Shown here: positions 39,418-50,292 of the stretch, in pieces
Layout of the letters: the number at the start of each line of letters is the position of its first letter
Numbering within the stretch: the first letter of the stretch is position 1
Assembly: GCF_910591885.1 (NCBI RefSeq)
Contig: NW_025963548.1
Coordinates: 425,501 to 489,500 of the forward strand
Direction of reading: 5' to 3'
Length of the DNA stretch: 64,000 nucleotides
Source: Bombus terrestris
Taxonomy: Eukaryota > Arthropoda > Insecta > Hymenoptera > Apidae
Notes under the pieces: generated by a model
Databases searched by the model: none
Told to the model about the DNA's origin: nothing
What the model saw: the letters and a program-made list of their open reading frames with translations, nothing else
Translations under genes and position numbers: made by a program

Positions 39418-39917
39418 NNNNNNNNNNNNNNNNNNNNNNNNNNNNNNNNNNNNNNNNNNNNNNNNNNNNNNNNNNNNNNNNNNNNNNNNNNNNNNNNNNN
39501 NNNNNNNNNNNNNNNNNNNNNNNNNNNNNNNNNNNNNNNNNNNNNNNNNNNNNNNNNNNNNNNNNNNNNNNNNNNNNNNNNNNNNNNNNNNNNNNNNNNN
39601 NNNNNNNNNNNNNNNNNNNNNNNNNNNNNNNNNNNNNNNNNNNNNNNNNNNNNNNNNNNNNNNNNNNNNNNNNNNNNNNNNNNNNNNNNNNNNNNNNNNN
39701 NNNNNNNNNNNNNNNNNNNNNNNNNNNNNNNNNNNNNNNNNNNNNNNNNNNNNNNNNNNNNNNNNNNNNNNNNNNNNNNNNNNNNNNNNNNNNNNNNNNN
39801 NNNNNNNNNNNNNNNNNNNNNNNNNNNNNNNNNNNNNNNNNNNNNNNNNNNNNNNNNNNNNNNNNNNNNNNNNNNNNNNNNNNNNNNNNNNNNNNNNNNN
39901 NNNNNNNNNNNNNNNNN
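39418..39917. other. Assembly gap of exactly 500 N
   Basis: The round length marks a placeholder gap set by a scaffolder, not a measured distance. The right edge falls inside ORF2 of retrotransposon copy A; 731 bp of its 3' end plus poly(A) are missing by comparison with copy B. Confidence 0.95.
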
Positions 39918-42732
39918 CATCCTCTTCCAACAGCTGCGAGTGCCACCGCTCCCATGCTTCTAGTCTTGTTTCCTCCCGAACGTCCACGGTTGGTGCCGTC
40001 GGCGTGGCACGTCGGTCCAAGGTCGCGGCCCTCCGGTGTTCGTACACCCGGCGAAGGGCAAGGGCCTGTAGCTCGAACGGGGGGGACGCGGCCAGCACGG
40101 TCGCTGTCGCGTAGGACACCGTCCTGTATCCCCTCGCTGCCCGGATGGCGATCGTCCTGTGGAGCCTTCTCACCAGAGTCCGGTTACGCCGGCTCACCGC
40201 CAGATCATCGGCCCATACGGGCGCTCCGTAAAGGACTCGTGACCTGATCACTCCTTCGTAGAGCCTGCGGACTCCCAATCCTGCGCCGCCGATGTTAGGT
40301 AAAAGGCCGCACAGCGCGTTGGCTGCGGCCGTTACTTTCGGGGCTAAGTACTCAAAGTGTGGCTCGAACGTCCACTTACTGTCGACGATCAAGCCCAAGT
40401 ACTTCATCCGGTGTCCCACAGGGACCTCTTCTCCGTCGATGACTATAGTCGACAGATCCGCAGGCGGCGTTCCTCTGCGTCGTTGGTCGTAGAACCACAG
40501 GGCTTCCGATTTCGCCGGCGACACGCTCAAGCCGAGTCTTCGAATGGCGTGCACCGCGCATGCCACGGCGGTCTCAGTCAGGCATGCGGCGTCGTTCCAC
40601 CATCGTCCGCTGGCCAGCACCAGCGTGTCATCCGCGTAGCATATCATGCCAGCCCCCGGCGGCATGGGACTTCGGAGGACCGAGTCATAGGCAGTGATCC
40701 ACAGAATCGGTCCGAGTACCGAGCCCTGCGGCACGCCGCGCTCCACCGGTCTTCGCTCCTTCACGCCGTTTCTGCCTGTGTAGGTGATCCACCTATCGTT
40801 CAGATAGGCCTGAATCACCCTAACGAGGTATGGCGGGGACTCGAAGTGTCGCAGCGCCTCCACGATCCTGCTCCAAGGAATGCTATTGAAAGCGTTGGAG
40901 ATGTCCAAGGAGACGGCTACCGCCACCCCTTCTCGCGCGACCATGTCCTCCGCCATGGATCTCAGCCTCTTTACCGCGTCCACGGTCGAGCGGCCCCGGC
41001 GAAATCCAAATTGGCTATCGTGCCATCCGGGAATCCGTCTCTCCATGTGTGCCTCCAGGCGGGCGACTATGATCCTCTCGAAGAGTTTACCCACCTCGTC
41101 GAGAAGACACACCGGCCTGTATGCCGATGGCGCGTCCGGCGGTCGACCCTCCTTCCGTAGCAGCACGAGTTTCGCCGTGCGCCACGCCCGAGGATAGGCG
41201 CCCTCCTTCAGGCACCTGGAGAACAGGTGCCGCAAACGGGGAGCCAAGGTGTCGATCGACTCCGTCCAGACCCGGCCCGGGATCCCGTCCGGACCTGGCG
41301 CCACGTCGCGGGATGCCATCTTCTTCGCGGCTTCGAGCAACTCTTCCTCAGTCACTCGAAGTTCCTCGTTCCAATCCGTCGGCGCCGTCCCGTCGATGGT
41401 GGTAGGGGCTGGCGCGGACGTCTCGTTGTTGTCCCGCCGTGGGAACAAAGTCCCGATGACGTTGTCCAGTAACGCCGGATCCATGTTTTCGGTCAGCGGG
41501 GGGGCCGAAGGTCGCAGTTTCTTCGTAACGATGCGATAGGGCCTCCCCCACGGATCTGAATCGACCAATTCGATCAATCGATCCCAACACCGGGCCTTGG
41601 CTAGTTTGATCTCCCGTTGGAGAGCGCGTCTCGTCTCTCTGTATTCTTCATAGCGGCGAGAGATCTCCTCCTCGTCGTGTGTCCGTTTGCGGCGACGCGC
41701 CCTTACGAATCTTCTCCGGGCCCGCATGCAACCCGCCCGCATATCGGCTATTTCCGGTGTCCACCAATACACGGAACGGTCGCCTCTGTTTCCCGGGGCG
41801 GAGCGCGGCATAGAGGCGTCGCATGCCGCGATCATGTATCCGTGGAGTTCGTCAGCCTCCTCGTCGACGCCACCCAATGTGGAGGTGGTGGTGGGGGGGG
41901 TTGTGGTGTTGTCCCCCCGTGCGTCCCAGCTCCAGGCGGAGACAGTGACCGCCGCCCGCAGCATGTCCTTGTCCCTCTCCTTCAAGCGCCACCTAGGTGT
42001 GGGTGGTGGTGGTCGACGGGACCGGTTCTCCTCTCGTTGTCGTCGGGCACCGCTGTCGCGCGCGGCGGCCTCCCCCTCCATTTCCATCATTATATAGAGG
42101 TGGTCCGATAAGGTCTCCATTCTGTCGGCCACTCTCCATCCGTGGATCTTTCGGTAGAGCCCGGCGGTAGCCCAGGTAACGTCGACGATGGACGATCCCC
42201 TCCACGCCACGCAGGTGCTAGTTGTGCCCCTGTTCACCAGGACCAGTCCGAGCGTCGCGGCCCAGTCTGTCAGCATCCTTCCGCGGGAGTCCGTCCTGGT
42301 GTCCCCCCATTGCGACGAGCGCGCGTTGAAGTCCCCAAGGACGAGTACCTGACGAGGCATGCATCTACGAACGCAGTCACCGACCTCGTCCAGGAAGTCC
42401 CCGAACGAGGCCACTCCGCTGTTGGGCGAGACGTAAATGCCCACTATCGCGATCCCGTTCCACTCGACGGCGACGAAGCCGTTACCGCGATCCAGCAGGG
42501 CGCCGGGCGAACACAACGCCGGCGTCCATGTTATGGCTGTAGATCCGTTCAGATCCCCGATCCAGTTGGGGGCGTCGGGGACGCGGTATGGTTCAGCCAC
42601 CACAGCGAGTGCGACCCGATTCTCCCGTATAGCCTGGAGAAGCAGGTCCTGCGCCCGTCTGGCTCTTCCTATGTTACATTGGAGCAGGCGGTTAAAGTTA
42701 CTCCGCCAGCTCCATGGCCTCCTCCCGGCCAC
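39918..42732 (-). CDS. Telomeric LINE ORF2, copy A (endonuclease-reverse transcriptase, 3' truncated by gap)
   Basis: About 938 of the family's 1090 residues are present before the N run. The APE-type endonuclease motifs (GDFNA, SDH) and all RT motifs through YADD and YLG are intact; only the C-terminal zinc-knuckle region is missing, because of the gap and not through mutation. The frame opens at GTG (42732), overlapping the end of ORF1 by 35 nt. Differences from copy B include Lys for Arg in the basic stretch near residue 349. The product should nick telomeric DNA and copy the element RNA at the nick. The true 3' end must come from reads spanning the gap. Confidence 0.88.
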
Positions 42733-44881
42733 TCGTCACTGCTGATGGTGACTCCGCCCCGGTAGCGTTTCCGCCGTAGTTCTCGTTGCCGCCGGCGATG
42801 GTAGTGATAACGGTGTCGGCGGCGGCGGCAGACCGACGGGTAAGCTGCCCCTTACTTCTCTTGATTTTCGGGGGGGCACATGCCACTCCGCCCATCCTGT
42901 GTCCGGATGGAGCTCCCAGTCGCTCGCATAAGGGACATTTCGGCGCCAAGGCGGGACATCCCCTGGCGCGGTGCCCGCTTTCACCGCACCTGTAGCAAAG
43001 ACGGCTTCTATCCTCGGCGGACGTGCAAGTTGCCCGTACGTGCCCCAACTCCAGGCACTTGAAGCACTGTAAGGGTCTCTTCGGTATGGCAGAGACCCTC
43101 GCGATGGACCACCCCAAGGCCACCCTGCCCGCCTGAGCTAGCTTGCGGGCACCGGCCGCCGGACACCTGACCCATGCCGATCCGAGTCCGCCCCTGGAGA
43201 CGCCGATCTCGCCGATCCGAACATCCTCGCTGCTGCATCCCGCGGCCAAGGCCAGAGCCTGACGCAGCTCCTCCTTGCCCATTGAGATGTCCACATTGGT
43301 GACTCTCAGCTCGGCTTTGATCGTGGGAGTTCCGACCCTTACCTTGGTCGGGTCCAGAACGTCTGCCAGGCGCGTCGCAAGGATCGACGCCTTTTCTCTG
43401 TCCTTGTCCCTCGGGACTCTGATGACGATGGCGCCCGTCACCGCCTTCTTCATCGTGACGGCCTCCACGCCTATCTCGCCGAGGGGGATAGCTCTTCTGG
43501 CCATCGTTACGACGTCGGCATACGACATGTTGGCTCCCTCGCTTAACGTCAGTGTTACCGCGGATGTACTCGGTGCGCGAGGGAGCTTGACTGTTGGCGA
43601 CGTCTTTTCCTCCCTGAATGGCTTTTTAACGGTGCCACCGCTGCCCGATTTCGGCGCGCCTCCCATCCTATCTGCCCACGGTTTTTGGACAGTCGCTGGT
43701 GGCCGGGACTTCTCCTCTCCTCCAGCGGCGTCCAGCTTCCTTTCGGCGATGTTCTTTTGCCCCATCTTACTTTTTCTCCCTACCACCACGCTCCACCCGC
43801 CGTCCTCCCGAGTCCTTGGGGGCGGCGGGGGATCTGTGCGGGCGGGGGGGCGAGTAGCGGAGTATTCCGCGCTCCGTCGGGTTTCGGGAGTGCTTTGTTG
43901 CTGCTGCCGCTGTTGTTGCAGCTGTTGTTGTTGTTGCTGCTGCGGCCTCAATAGACTCCCGAGTTGTCTCTCCACCATCTTCGTTATGGAGGGACCCAAC
44001 TCTTCTAGCTTTCTCTCGAGGGCGTCGAGTCGCGCTTCTTGGGTTGCAGCCTCGACCCGTGGGCGGTCCGCGTCGGCACCGCCGCCCCGCAGGCCTTCGA
44101 TCGCGGGCATAGACCTCCTTGCCAGCTCTCTCCTAAGGGCGGCGTTCTCCTCCTCCAACGCGGACAGTCTCGCCTCCACCAGCCTCATTGCCGCGTTGTT
44201 GCCGCTGCTGCCCGCTTGTTCTCTCCTTCGCGGGGCCTCGCTCTTCCATGCGGCCGAGATATAGCTTGCCGCTTCCTTCAGCGCTTTGACGTACGTGCCC
44301 TTGAGGTTGGACGATGTGGTCGCCACCTTCATGATCTCGGACACGTGTCTCGTTAATTCCGCGCTGACGTCCGCGGCCGAACTCGTCCTCACTTGTATCT
44401 CCAGGTCTTCGGAGACTTCCAAGGTGGCTGTTGTCGCCAGTCTCCTCTTCTTCCCCCTGGATGCGATTGATGCCAGTGATGAGCGAGACGCGAACGAGGC
44501 TACCGATTCTTCGTCGTCCGACCTCGCTCGCTCCCGCGATCCTCCCGCAGCGGATGTTGTTATTGTTGTTGCTCCGTCTGACGGGGCCGGCGCAAGGAAA
44601 ACGCTGCCCGCCCGGCACCCGCTTCTCGTCCTCGGAGTTCTCGATGTCTCCATGTATTCTTCCGAGAGTAGACTTCTCGCTTCGCCAGGCGTGGTAACTC
44701 GTTCGGGGGCCTGGCGGCCCACCCCCGAACGGCCGTGGTCGTATGTTGACGACGTAGTGGGGCCCACTTGACTACCCCCGACTACGCCGGTACTGGGGTC
44801 TCCCTCCCCTGTACTGTACGTGTTTCTCCTATCTGTTGTGCCTTCCATGGTGAATGAAGTTGTTTCTCGCCGGGTCGTCAT
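42698..44881 (-). CDS. Telomeric LINE ORF1, copy A (Gag-like RNA-binding protein)
   Basis: 727 residues from the first in-frame ATG (44881). The second ATG, 11 codons later, has the better context (CACCATGG) and may be the real start. The frame is open upstream but has no ATG there. Order: Ser/Thr-rich acidic N-terminus (1-130); basic KKRR near 144-147; coiled-coil-like stretch (about 230-310); Gln-rich tract (314-329); Pro-rich linker; a likely RNA-recognition-type fold (about 440-600, inferred); two CX2CX4HX4C zinc knuckles (606-619, 629-642) and a third spaced CX2C...H...C (649-668). R1-clade Gags of this layout bind the element RNA and, in telomeric elements, direct the particle to telomeres. 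The final codons overlap ORF2. Confidence 0.88.
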   Translation of the reverse strand: MTTRRETTSFTMEGTTDRRNTYSTGEGDPSTGVVGGSQVGPTTSSTYDHGRSGVGRQAPERVTTPGEARSLLSEEYMETSRTPRTRSGCRAGSVFLAPAPSDGATTITTSAAGGSRERARSDDEESVASFASRSSLASIASRGKKRRLATTATLEVSEDLEIQVRTSSAADVSAELTRHVSEIMKVATTSSNLKGTYVKALKEAASYISAAWKSEAPRRREQAGSSGNNAAMRLVEARLSALEEENAALRRELARRSMPAIEGLRGGGADADRPRVEAATQEARLDALERKLEELGPSITKMVERQLGSLLRPQQQQQQQLQQQRQQQQSTPETRRSAEYSATRPPARTDPPPPPRTREDGGWSVVVGRKSKMGQKNIAERKLDAAGGEEKSRPPATVQKPWADRMGGAPKSGSGGTVKKPFREEKTSPTVKLPRAPSTSAVTLTLSEGANMSYADVVTMARRAIPLGEIGVEAVTMKKAVTGAIVIRVPRDKDREKASILATRLADVLDPTKVRVGTPTIKAELRVTNVDISMGKEELRQALALAAGCSSEDVRIGEIGVSRGGLGSAWVRCPAAGARKLAQAGRVALGWSIARVSAIPKRPLQCFKCLELGHVRATCTSAEDRSRLCYRCGESGHRARGCPALAPKCPLCERLGAPSGHRMGGVACAPPKIKRSKGQLTRRSAAAADTVITTIAGGNENYGGNATGAESPSAVTSGREEAMELAE

Positions 44882-45151
44882 CGGGAATCTGTCCTGGTGC
44901 CACTCACTCTTTCGCACCCTGTCCCGGAGAGTCCGGAGCAGGGTGACAGGGAGCCCCACGAGAAGGTGAGGTGAGTGGTCTTGACAGGCATGGGCCCACC
45001 AACTTCTCCGAAGTTCCTCGCACCGGATCAGCGACCTGACGGGTACCAGAGGCCCCGACCGGCCGCCACCCGACTATAGGGGAACATCAGATCCATCGGG
45101 GTTTCCCGGGGGGTGGTCCTACGCCCCGAGAACCCATGCCCGCCTCATGCT

Positions 45152-46687
45152 CCCCAACCTAACCCCAACCTAACCCCAACCTAACCCCAACCTAACCCCA
45201 ACCTAACCCCAACCTAACCCCAACCTAACCCCAACCTAACCCCAACCTAACCCCAACCTAACCCCAACCTAACCCCAACCTAACCCCAACCTAACCCCAA
45301 CCTAACCCCAACCTAACCCCAACCTAACCCCAACCTAACCCCAACCTAACCCCAACCTAACCCCAACCTAACCCCAACCTAACCCCAACCTAACCCCAAC
45401 CTAACCCCAACCTAACCCCAACCTAACCCCAACCTAACCCCAACCTAACCCCAACCTAACCCCAACCTAACCCCAACCTAACCCCAACCTAACCCCAACC
45501 TAACCCCAACCTAACCCCAACCTAACCCCAACCTAACCCCAACCTAACCCCAACCTAACCCCAACCTAACCCCAACCTAACCCCAACCTAACCTAACCCC
45601 AACCTAACCCCAACCTAACCCCAACCTAACCCCAACCTAACCCCAACCTAACCCCAACCTAACCCCAACCTAACCCCAACCTAACCCCAACCTAACCCCA
45701 ACCTAACCCCAACCTAACCCCAACCTAACCCCAACCTAACCCCAACCTAACCCCAACCTAACCCCAACCTAACCCCAACCTAACCCCAACCTAACCCCAA
45801 CCTAACCCCAACCTAACCCCAACCTAACCCCAACCTAACCCCAACCTAACCCCAACCTAACCCCAACCTAACCCCAACCTAACCCCAACCTAACCCCAAC
45901 CTAACCCCAACCTAACCCCAACCTAACCTAACCCCAACCTAACCCCAACCTAACCCCAACCTAACCCCAACCTAACCCCAACCTAACCCTAACCCCAACC
46001 TAACCCCAACCTAACCCCAACCTAACCCCAACCTAACCCCAACCTAACCCCAACCTAACCCCAACCTAACCCCAACCTAACCCCAACCTAACCCCAACCT
46101 AACCCCAACCTAACCCCAACCTAACCCCAACCTAACCCCAACCTAACCCCAACCTAACCCCAACCTAACCCCAACCTAACCCCAACCTAACCCCAACCTA
46201 ACCCCAACCTAACCCCAACCTAACCCCAACCTAACCCCAACCTAACCCCAACCTAACCCCAACCTAACCCCAACCTAACCCCAACCTAACCCCAACCTAA
46301 CCCCAACCTAACCCCAACCTAACCCCAACCTAACCCCAACCTAACCCCAACCTAACCCCAACCTAACCCCAACCTAACCCCAACCTAACCCCAACCTAAC
46401 CCCAACCTAACCCCAACCTAACCCCAACCTAACCCCAACCTAACCCCAACCTAACCCCAACCTAACCCCAACCTAACCCCAACCTAACCCCAACCTAACC
46501 CCAACCTAACCCCAACCTAACCCCAACCTAACCCCAACCTAACCCCTAACCCCAACCTAACCCCAACCTAACCCCAACCTAACCCCAACCTAACCCCAAC
46601 CTAACCCCAACCTAACCCCAACCTAACCCCAACCTAACCCCAACCTAACCCCAACCTAACCCCAACCTAACCCCAACCTAACCCCAA

Positions 46688-46689
<2 letters not shown>
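45152..46689 (-). repeat. Telomeric repeat tract 1, (TTAGGTTGGGG)n on minus strand
   Basis: 1538 bp, about 140 units of CCCCAACCTAA on the + strand. Irregular units occur near 45592 and 45923 (extra CCTAA, the plain insect motif), 45986 (CCCTAA) and 46543 (CCCCTAA). The rest is almost perfectly homogeneous. The G-rich strand runs leftward, so the chromosome end should lie to the left. Confidence 0.93.
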
Positions 46690-46746
<57 letters not shown>

Positions 46747-46768
46747 CGTGGAGAAATCCTCATGGACT

Positions 46769-46810
46769 CCCAGCTGCGAGCAGCATGGGAAGTGTCGGAC
46801 TCTTACCGAC
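46769..46810 (-). other. Paired hairpins at the 3' end of LINE copy B
   Basis: Hairpin 1 pairs 46769-46776 with 46781-46784 and 46786-46789 around a CGAG loop with one bulged A. Hairpin 2 pairs GTCGG (46794-46798) with CCGAC (46806-46810). Same elements in copy C (53388-53429) and D (60434-60475), and in the SINE at 59544-59591. Confidence 0.65.
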
Positions 46811-47019
46811 TAAAACTCCACGGTGGTCTTCCAGACGGCTGTTCGAGGAGGGCTCAGGGTCTCTTGCGAATACTACCAAGCGCTCCTCGCCGTCTATCTC
46901 CCTGCTGGGCGGGAGACTTCCTTGTTAGACAGAAGATCGGGGCCGCCAGGGGGGACCACGCCCCCTAGCGCCCCTTTCCTTGGGTCTTGTTACTTCCTTG
47001 ATGACTCCTTGGGCGCGAT

Positions 47020-50000
47020 TCACGGCGGCGGTACCGCCGGTCCGTGACGCGCGGAGACTCCTTGTTGCCGCGCCCTGCTGGTATGCTGGGCTTTCTCTCT
47101 TTCTCTCTCCGCCCGCTCCTTCACGAGCATAACTTGCTCGCAGAAGGTGCGGACGGCTCTGTACTCCTGGGGCCCCCTGAGCATAGCTTCGATGAGCGTC
47201 TCGGGGGCCAATCTCTCGCCGATCTCGAGTCGTAAGACACGTCGCGGTACCTCCCACGCCGGGCAAGCCTCCAGCGTGTGCCGCGCCGTGTCCTCCTCCT
47301 CCCCACAGTGGTGACAGATGGTCGTCACCTCTCGCCGGATCTTGAGCAGGTAATCGCCGAACACCCCGTGGCCGGTGAGCACCTGAGTCGTCCTGAATGT
47401 GAGCGGGACCCCGCCTTTGTCTCTCCACTTGTCCCAGTTGGGCAGGACGGCGCGGACGGCCCGATGAGGGCGCATCGCATCCTCTTCCAACAGCTGCGAG
47501 TGCCACCGCTCCCATGCTTCTAGTCTTGTTTCCTCCCGAACGTCCACGGTTGGTGCCGTCGGCGTGGCACGTCGGTCCAAGGTCGCGGCCCTCCGGTGTT
47601 CGTACACCCGGCGAAGGGCAAGGGCCTGTAGCTCGAACGGGGGGGACGCGGCCAGCACGGTCGCTGTCGCGTAGGACACCGTCCTGTATCCCCTCGCTGC
47701 CCGGATGGCGATCGTCCTGTGGAGCCTTCTCACCAGAGTCCGGTTACGCCGGCTCACCGCCAGATCATCGGCCCATACGGGCGCTCCGTAAAGGACTCGT
47801 GACCTGATCACTCCTTCGTAGAGCCTGCGGACTCCCAATCCTGCCCCGCCGATGTTAGGTAAAAGGCCGCACAGCGCGTTGGCTGCGGCCGTTACTTTCG
47901 GGGCTAAGTACTCAAAGTGTGGCTCGAACGTCCACTTACTGTCGACGATCAAGCCCAAGTACTTCATCCGGTGTCCCACAGGGACCTCTTCTCCGTCGAT
48001 GACTATAGTCGACAGATCCGCAGGCGGCGTTCCTCTGCGTCGTTGGTCGTAGAACCACAGGGCTTCCGATTTCGCCGGCGACACGCTCAAGCCGAGTCTT
48101 CGAATGGCGTGCACCGCGCATGCCACGGCGGTCTCAGTCAGGCATGCGGCGTCGTTCCACCATCGTCCGCTGGCCAGCACCAGCGTGTCATCCGCGTAGC
48201 ATATCATGCCAGCCCCCGGCGGCATGGGACTTCGGAGGACCGAGTCATAGGCAGTGATCCACAGAATCGGTCCGAGTACCGAGCCCTGCGGCACGCCGCG
48301 CTCCACCGGTCTTCGCTCCTTCACGCCGTTTCTGCCTGTGTAGGTGATCCACCTATCGTTCAGATAGGCCTGAATCACCCTAACGAGGTATGGCGGGGAC
48401 TCGAAGTGTCGCAGCGCCTCCACGATCCTGCTCCAAGGAATGCTATTGAAAGCGTTGGAGATGTCCAAGGAGACGGCTACCGCCACCCCTTCTCGCGCGA
48501 CCATGTCCTCCGCCATGGATCTCAGCCTCTTTACCGCGTCCACGGTCGAGCGGCCCCGGCGAAATCCAAATTGGCTATCGTGCCATCCGGGAATCCGTCT
48601 CTCCATGTGTGCCTCCAGGCGGGCGACTATGATCCTCTCGAAGAGTTTACCCACCTCGTCGAGAAGACACACCGGCCTGTATGCCGATGGCGCGTCCGGC
48701 GGTCGACCCTCCTTCCGTAGCAGCACGAGTTTGGCCGTGCGCCACGCCCGAGGATAGGCGCCCTCCTTCAGGCACCTGGAGAACAGGTGCCGCAAACGGG
48801 GAGCCAAGGTGTCGATCGACTCCGTCCAGACCCGGCCCGGGATCCCGTCCGGACCCGGCGCCACGTCGCGGGATGCCATCTTCTTCGCGGCTTCGAGCAA
48901 CTCTTCCTCAGTCACTCGAAGTTCCTCGTTCCAATCCGTCGGCGCCGTCCCGTCGATGGTGGTAGGGGCTGGCGCGGACGTCTCGTTGTTGTCCCGCCGT
49001 GGGAACAAAGTCCCGATGACGTTGTCCAGTAACGCCGGATCCATGTTTTCGGTCAGCGGGGGGGCCGAAGGTCGCAGTTTCTTCGTAACGATGCGATAGG
49101 GCCTCCCCCACGGATCTGAATCGACCAATTCGATCAATCGATCCCAACACCGGGCCTTGGCTAGTTTGATCTCCCGTTGGAGAGCGCGTCTCGTCTCTCT
49201 GTATTCTTCATAGCGGCGAGAGATCTCCTCCTCGTCGTGTGTCCGTCTGCGGCGACGCGCCCTTACGAATCTTCTCCGGGCCCGCATGCAACCCGCCCGC
49301 ATATCGGCTATTTCCGGTGTCCACCAATACACGGAACGGTCGCCTCTGTTTCCCGGGGCGGAGCGCGGCATAGAGGCGTCGCATGCCGCGATCATGTATC
49401 CGTGGAGTTCGTCAGCCTCCTCGTCGACGCTGCCCAATGTGGAGGTGGTGGTGGGGGGGGTTGTGGTGTTGTCCCCCCGTGCGTCCCAGCTCCAGGCGGA
49501 GACAGTGACCGCCGCCCGCAGCATGTCCTTGTCCCTCTCCTTCAAGCGCCACCTAGGTGTGGGTGGTGGTGGTCGACGGGACCGGTTCTCCTCTCGTTGT
49601 CGTCGGGCACCGCTGTCGCGCGCGGCGGCCTCCCCCTCCATTTCCATCATTATATAGAGGTGGTCCGATAAGGTCTCTATTCTGTCGGCCACTCTCCATC
49701 CGTGGATCTTTCGGTAGAGCCCGGCGGTAGCCCAGGTAACGTCGACGATGGACGATCCCCTCCACGCCACGCAGGTGCTAGTTGTGCCCCTGTTCACCAG
49801 GACCAGTCCGAGCGTCGCGGCCCAGTCTGTCAGCATCCTTCCGCGGGAGTCCGTCCTGGTGTCCCCCCATTGCGACGAGCGCGCGTTGAAGTCCCCAAGG
49901 ACGAGTACCTGACGAGGCATGCATCTACGAACGCAGTCACCGACCTCGTCCAGGAAGTCCCCGAACGAGGCCACTCCGCTGTTGGGCGAGACGTAAATGC

Positions 50001-50292
50001 CCACTATCGCGATCCCGTTCCACTCGACGGCGACGAAGCCGTTACCGCGATCCAGCAGGGCGCCGGGCGAACACAACGCCGGCGTCCATGTTATGGCTGT
50101 AGATCCGTTCAGATCCCCGATCCAGTTGGGGGCGTCGGGGACGCGGTATGGTTCAGCCACCACAGCGAGTGCGACCCGATTCTCCCGTATAGCCTGGAGA
50201 AGCAGGTCCTGCGCCCGTCTGGCTCTTCCTATGTTACATTGGAGCAGGCGGTTAAAGTTACTCCGCCAGCTCCATGGCCTCCTCCCGGCCAC
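47020..50292 (-). CDS. Telomeric LINE ORF2, copy B (APE endonuclease, reverse transcriptase, zinc knuckle)
   Basis: 1090 residues, intact. APE-type endonuclease (about 1-215): QCN near 18-20, EPY 47-49, GDFNA 133-137, SIVDVT 181-186, SDH 209-211. Reverse transcriptase (about 470-800): PGPDGIPG 479-486, YRPVCLL 538-544, QFGFRRGRS 574-582, catalytic Asp610 before NAFNS, GVPQGSVLGP 666-675, catalytic YADD 699-702, YLG 778-780. C-terminal knuckle CX2CX8HX4C at 993-1010. This set is typical of the R1 clade, in which SART and TRAS elements cut telomeric repeats. The frame opens at GTG 50292, only two codons after a TGA at 50298-50296, with no ATG before the endonuclease domain. Translation must therefore use a non-AUG start, reinitiation after ORF1, or a frameshift in the 35-nt overlap. 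The stop is TGA at 47022-47020. Confidence 0.93.
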   Translation of the reverse strand: MAGRRPWSWRSNFNRLLQCNIGRARRAQDLLLQAIRENRVALAVVAEPYRVPDAPNWIGDLNGSTAITWTPALCSPGALLDRGNGFVAVEWNGIAIVGIYVSPNSGVASFGDFLDEVGDCVRRCMPRQVLVLGDFNARSSQWGDTRTDSRGRMLTDWAATLGLVLVNRGTTSTCVAWRGSSIVDVTWATAGLYRKIHGWRVADRIETLSDHLYIMMEMEGEAAARDSGARRQREENRSRRPPPPTPRWRLKERDKDMLRAAVTVSAWSWDARGDNTTTPPTTTSTLGSVDEEADELHGYMIAACDASMPRSAPGNRGDRSVYWWTPEIADMRAGCMRARRRFVRARRRRRTHDEEEISRRYEEYRETRRALQREIKLAKARCWDRLIELVDSDPWGRPYRIVTKKLRPSAPPLTENMDPALLDNVIGTLFPRRDNNETSAPAPTTIDGTAPTDWNEELRVTEEELLEAAKKMASRDVAPGPDGIPGRVWTESIDTLAPRLRHLFSRCLKEGAYPRAWRTAKLVLLRKEGRPPDAPSAYRPVCLLDEVGKLFERIIVARLEAHMERRIPGWHDSQFGFRRGRSTVDAVKRLRSMAEDMVAREGVAVAVSLDISNAFNSIPWSRIVEALRHFESPPYLVRVIQAYLNDRWITYTGRNGVKERRPVERGVPQGSVLGPILWITAYDSVLRSPMPPGAGMICYADDTLVLASGRWWNDAACLTETAVACAVHAIRRLGLSVSPAKSEALWFYDQRRRGTPPADLSTIVIDGEEVPVGHRMKYLGLIVDSKWTFEPHFEYLAPKVTAAANALCGLLPNIGGAGLGVRRLYEGVIRSRVLYGAPVWADDLAVSRRNRTLVRRLHRTIAIRAARGYRTVSYATATVLAASPPFELQALALRRVYEHRRAATLDRRATPTAPTVDVREETRLEAWERWHSQLLEEDAMRPHRAVRAVLPNWDKWRDKGGVPLTFRTTQVLTGHGVFGDYLLKIRREVTTICHHCGEEEDTARHTLEACPAWEVPRRVLRLEIGERLAPETLIEAMLRGPQEYRAVRTFCEQVMLVKERAEREREKAQHTSRARQQGVSARHGPAVPPP

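Larger units (their letters stand above)
39918..45151 (-). mobile_element. Telomeric non-LTR retrotransposon copy A (3' end lost in gap)
   Basis: Minus-strand copy of an R1-clade, SART/TRAS-like element. The 5' end at 45151 directly abuts telomeric repeats (sense ...TTGGGG then AGCATGAGG). It carries a 5' UTR of ~270 bp, ORF1 and most of ORF2. The segment is exactly as long as the matching part of copy B (5234 bp), so no indels separate them overall. Confidence 0.9.

Noticed and set aside
39296..39955. Open frames running through the 500-N gap
   Set aside because: The open length consists of N; no real coding evidence.
45152..46689. CRISPR-like or ordinary satellite array
   Set aside because: Contiguous 11-bp units without spacers, TTAGG-related, and used as the target by telomeric LINEs: telomeric repeats fit best.
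47917..48720. 267-codon + strand frame opposite ORF2
   Set aside because: Antisense shadow of the reverse-transcriptase domain; conserved only because the copies are near identical.
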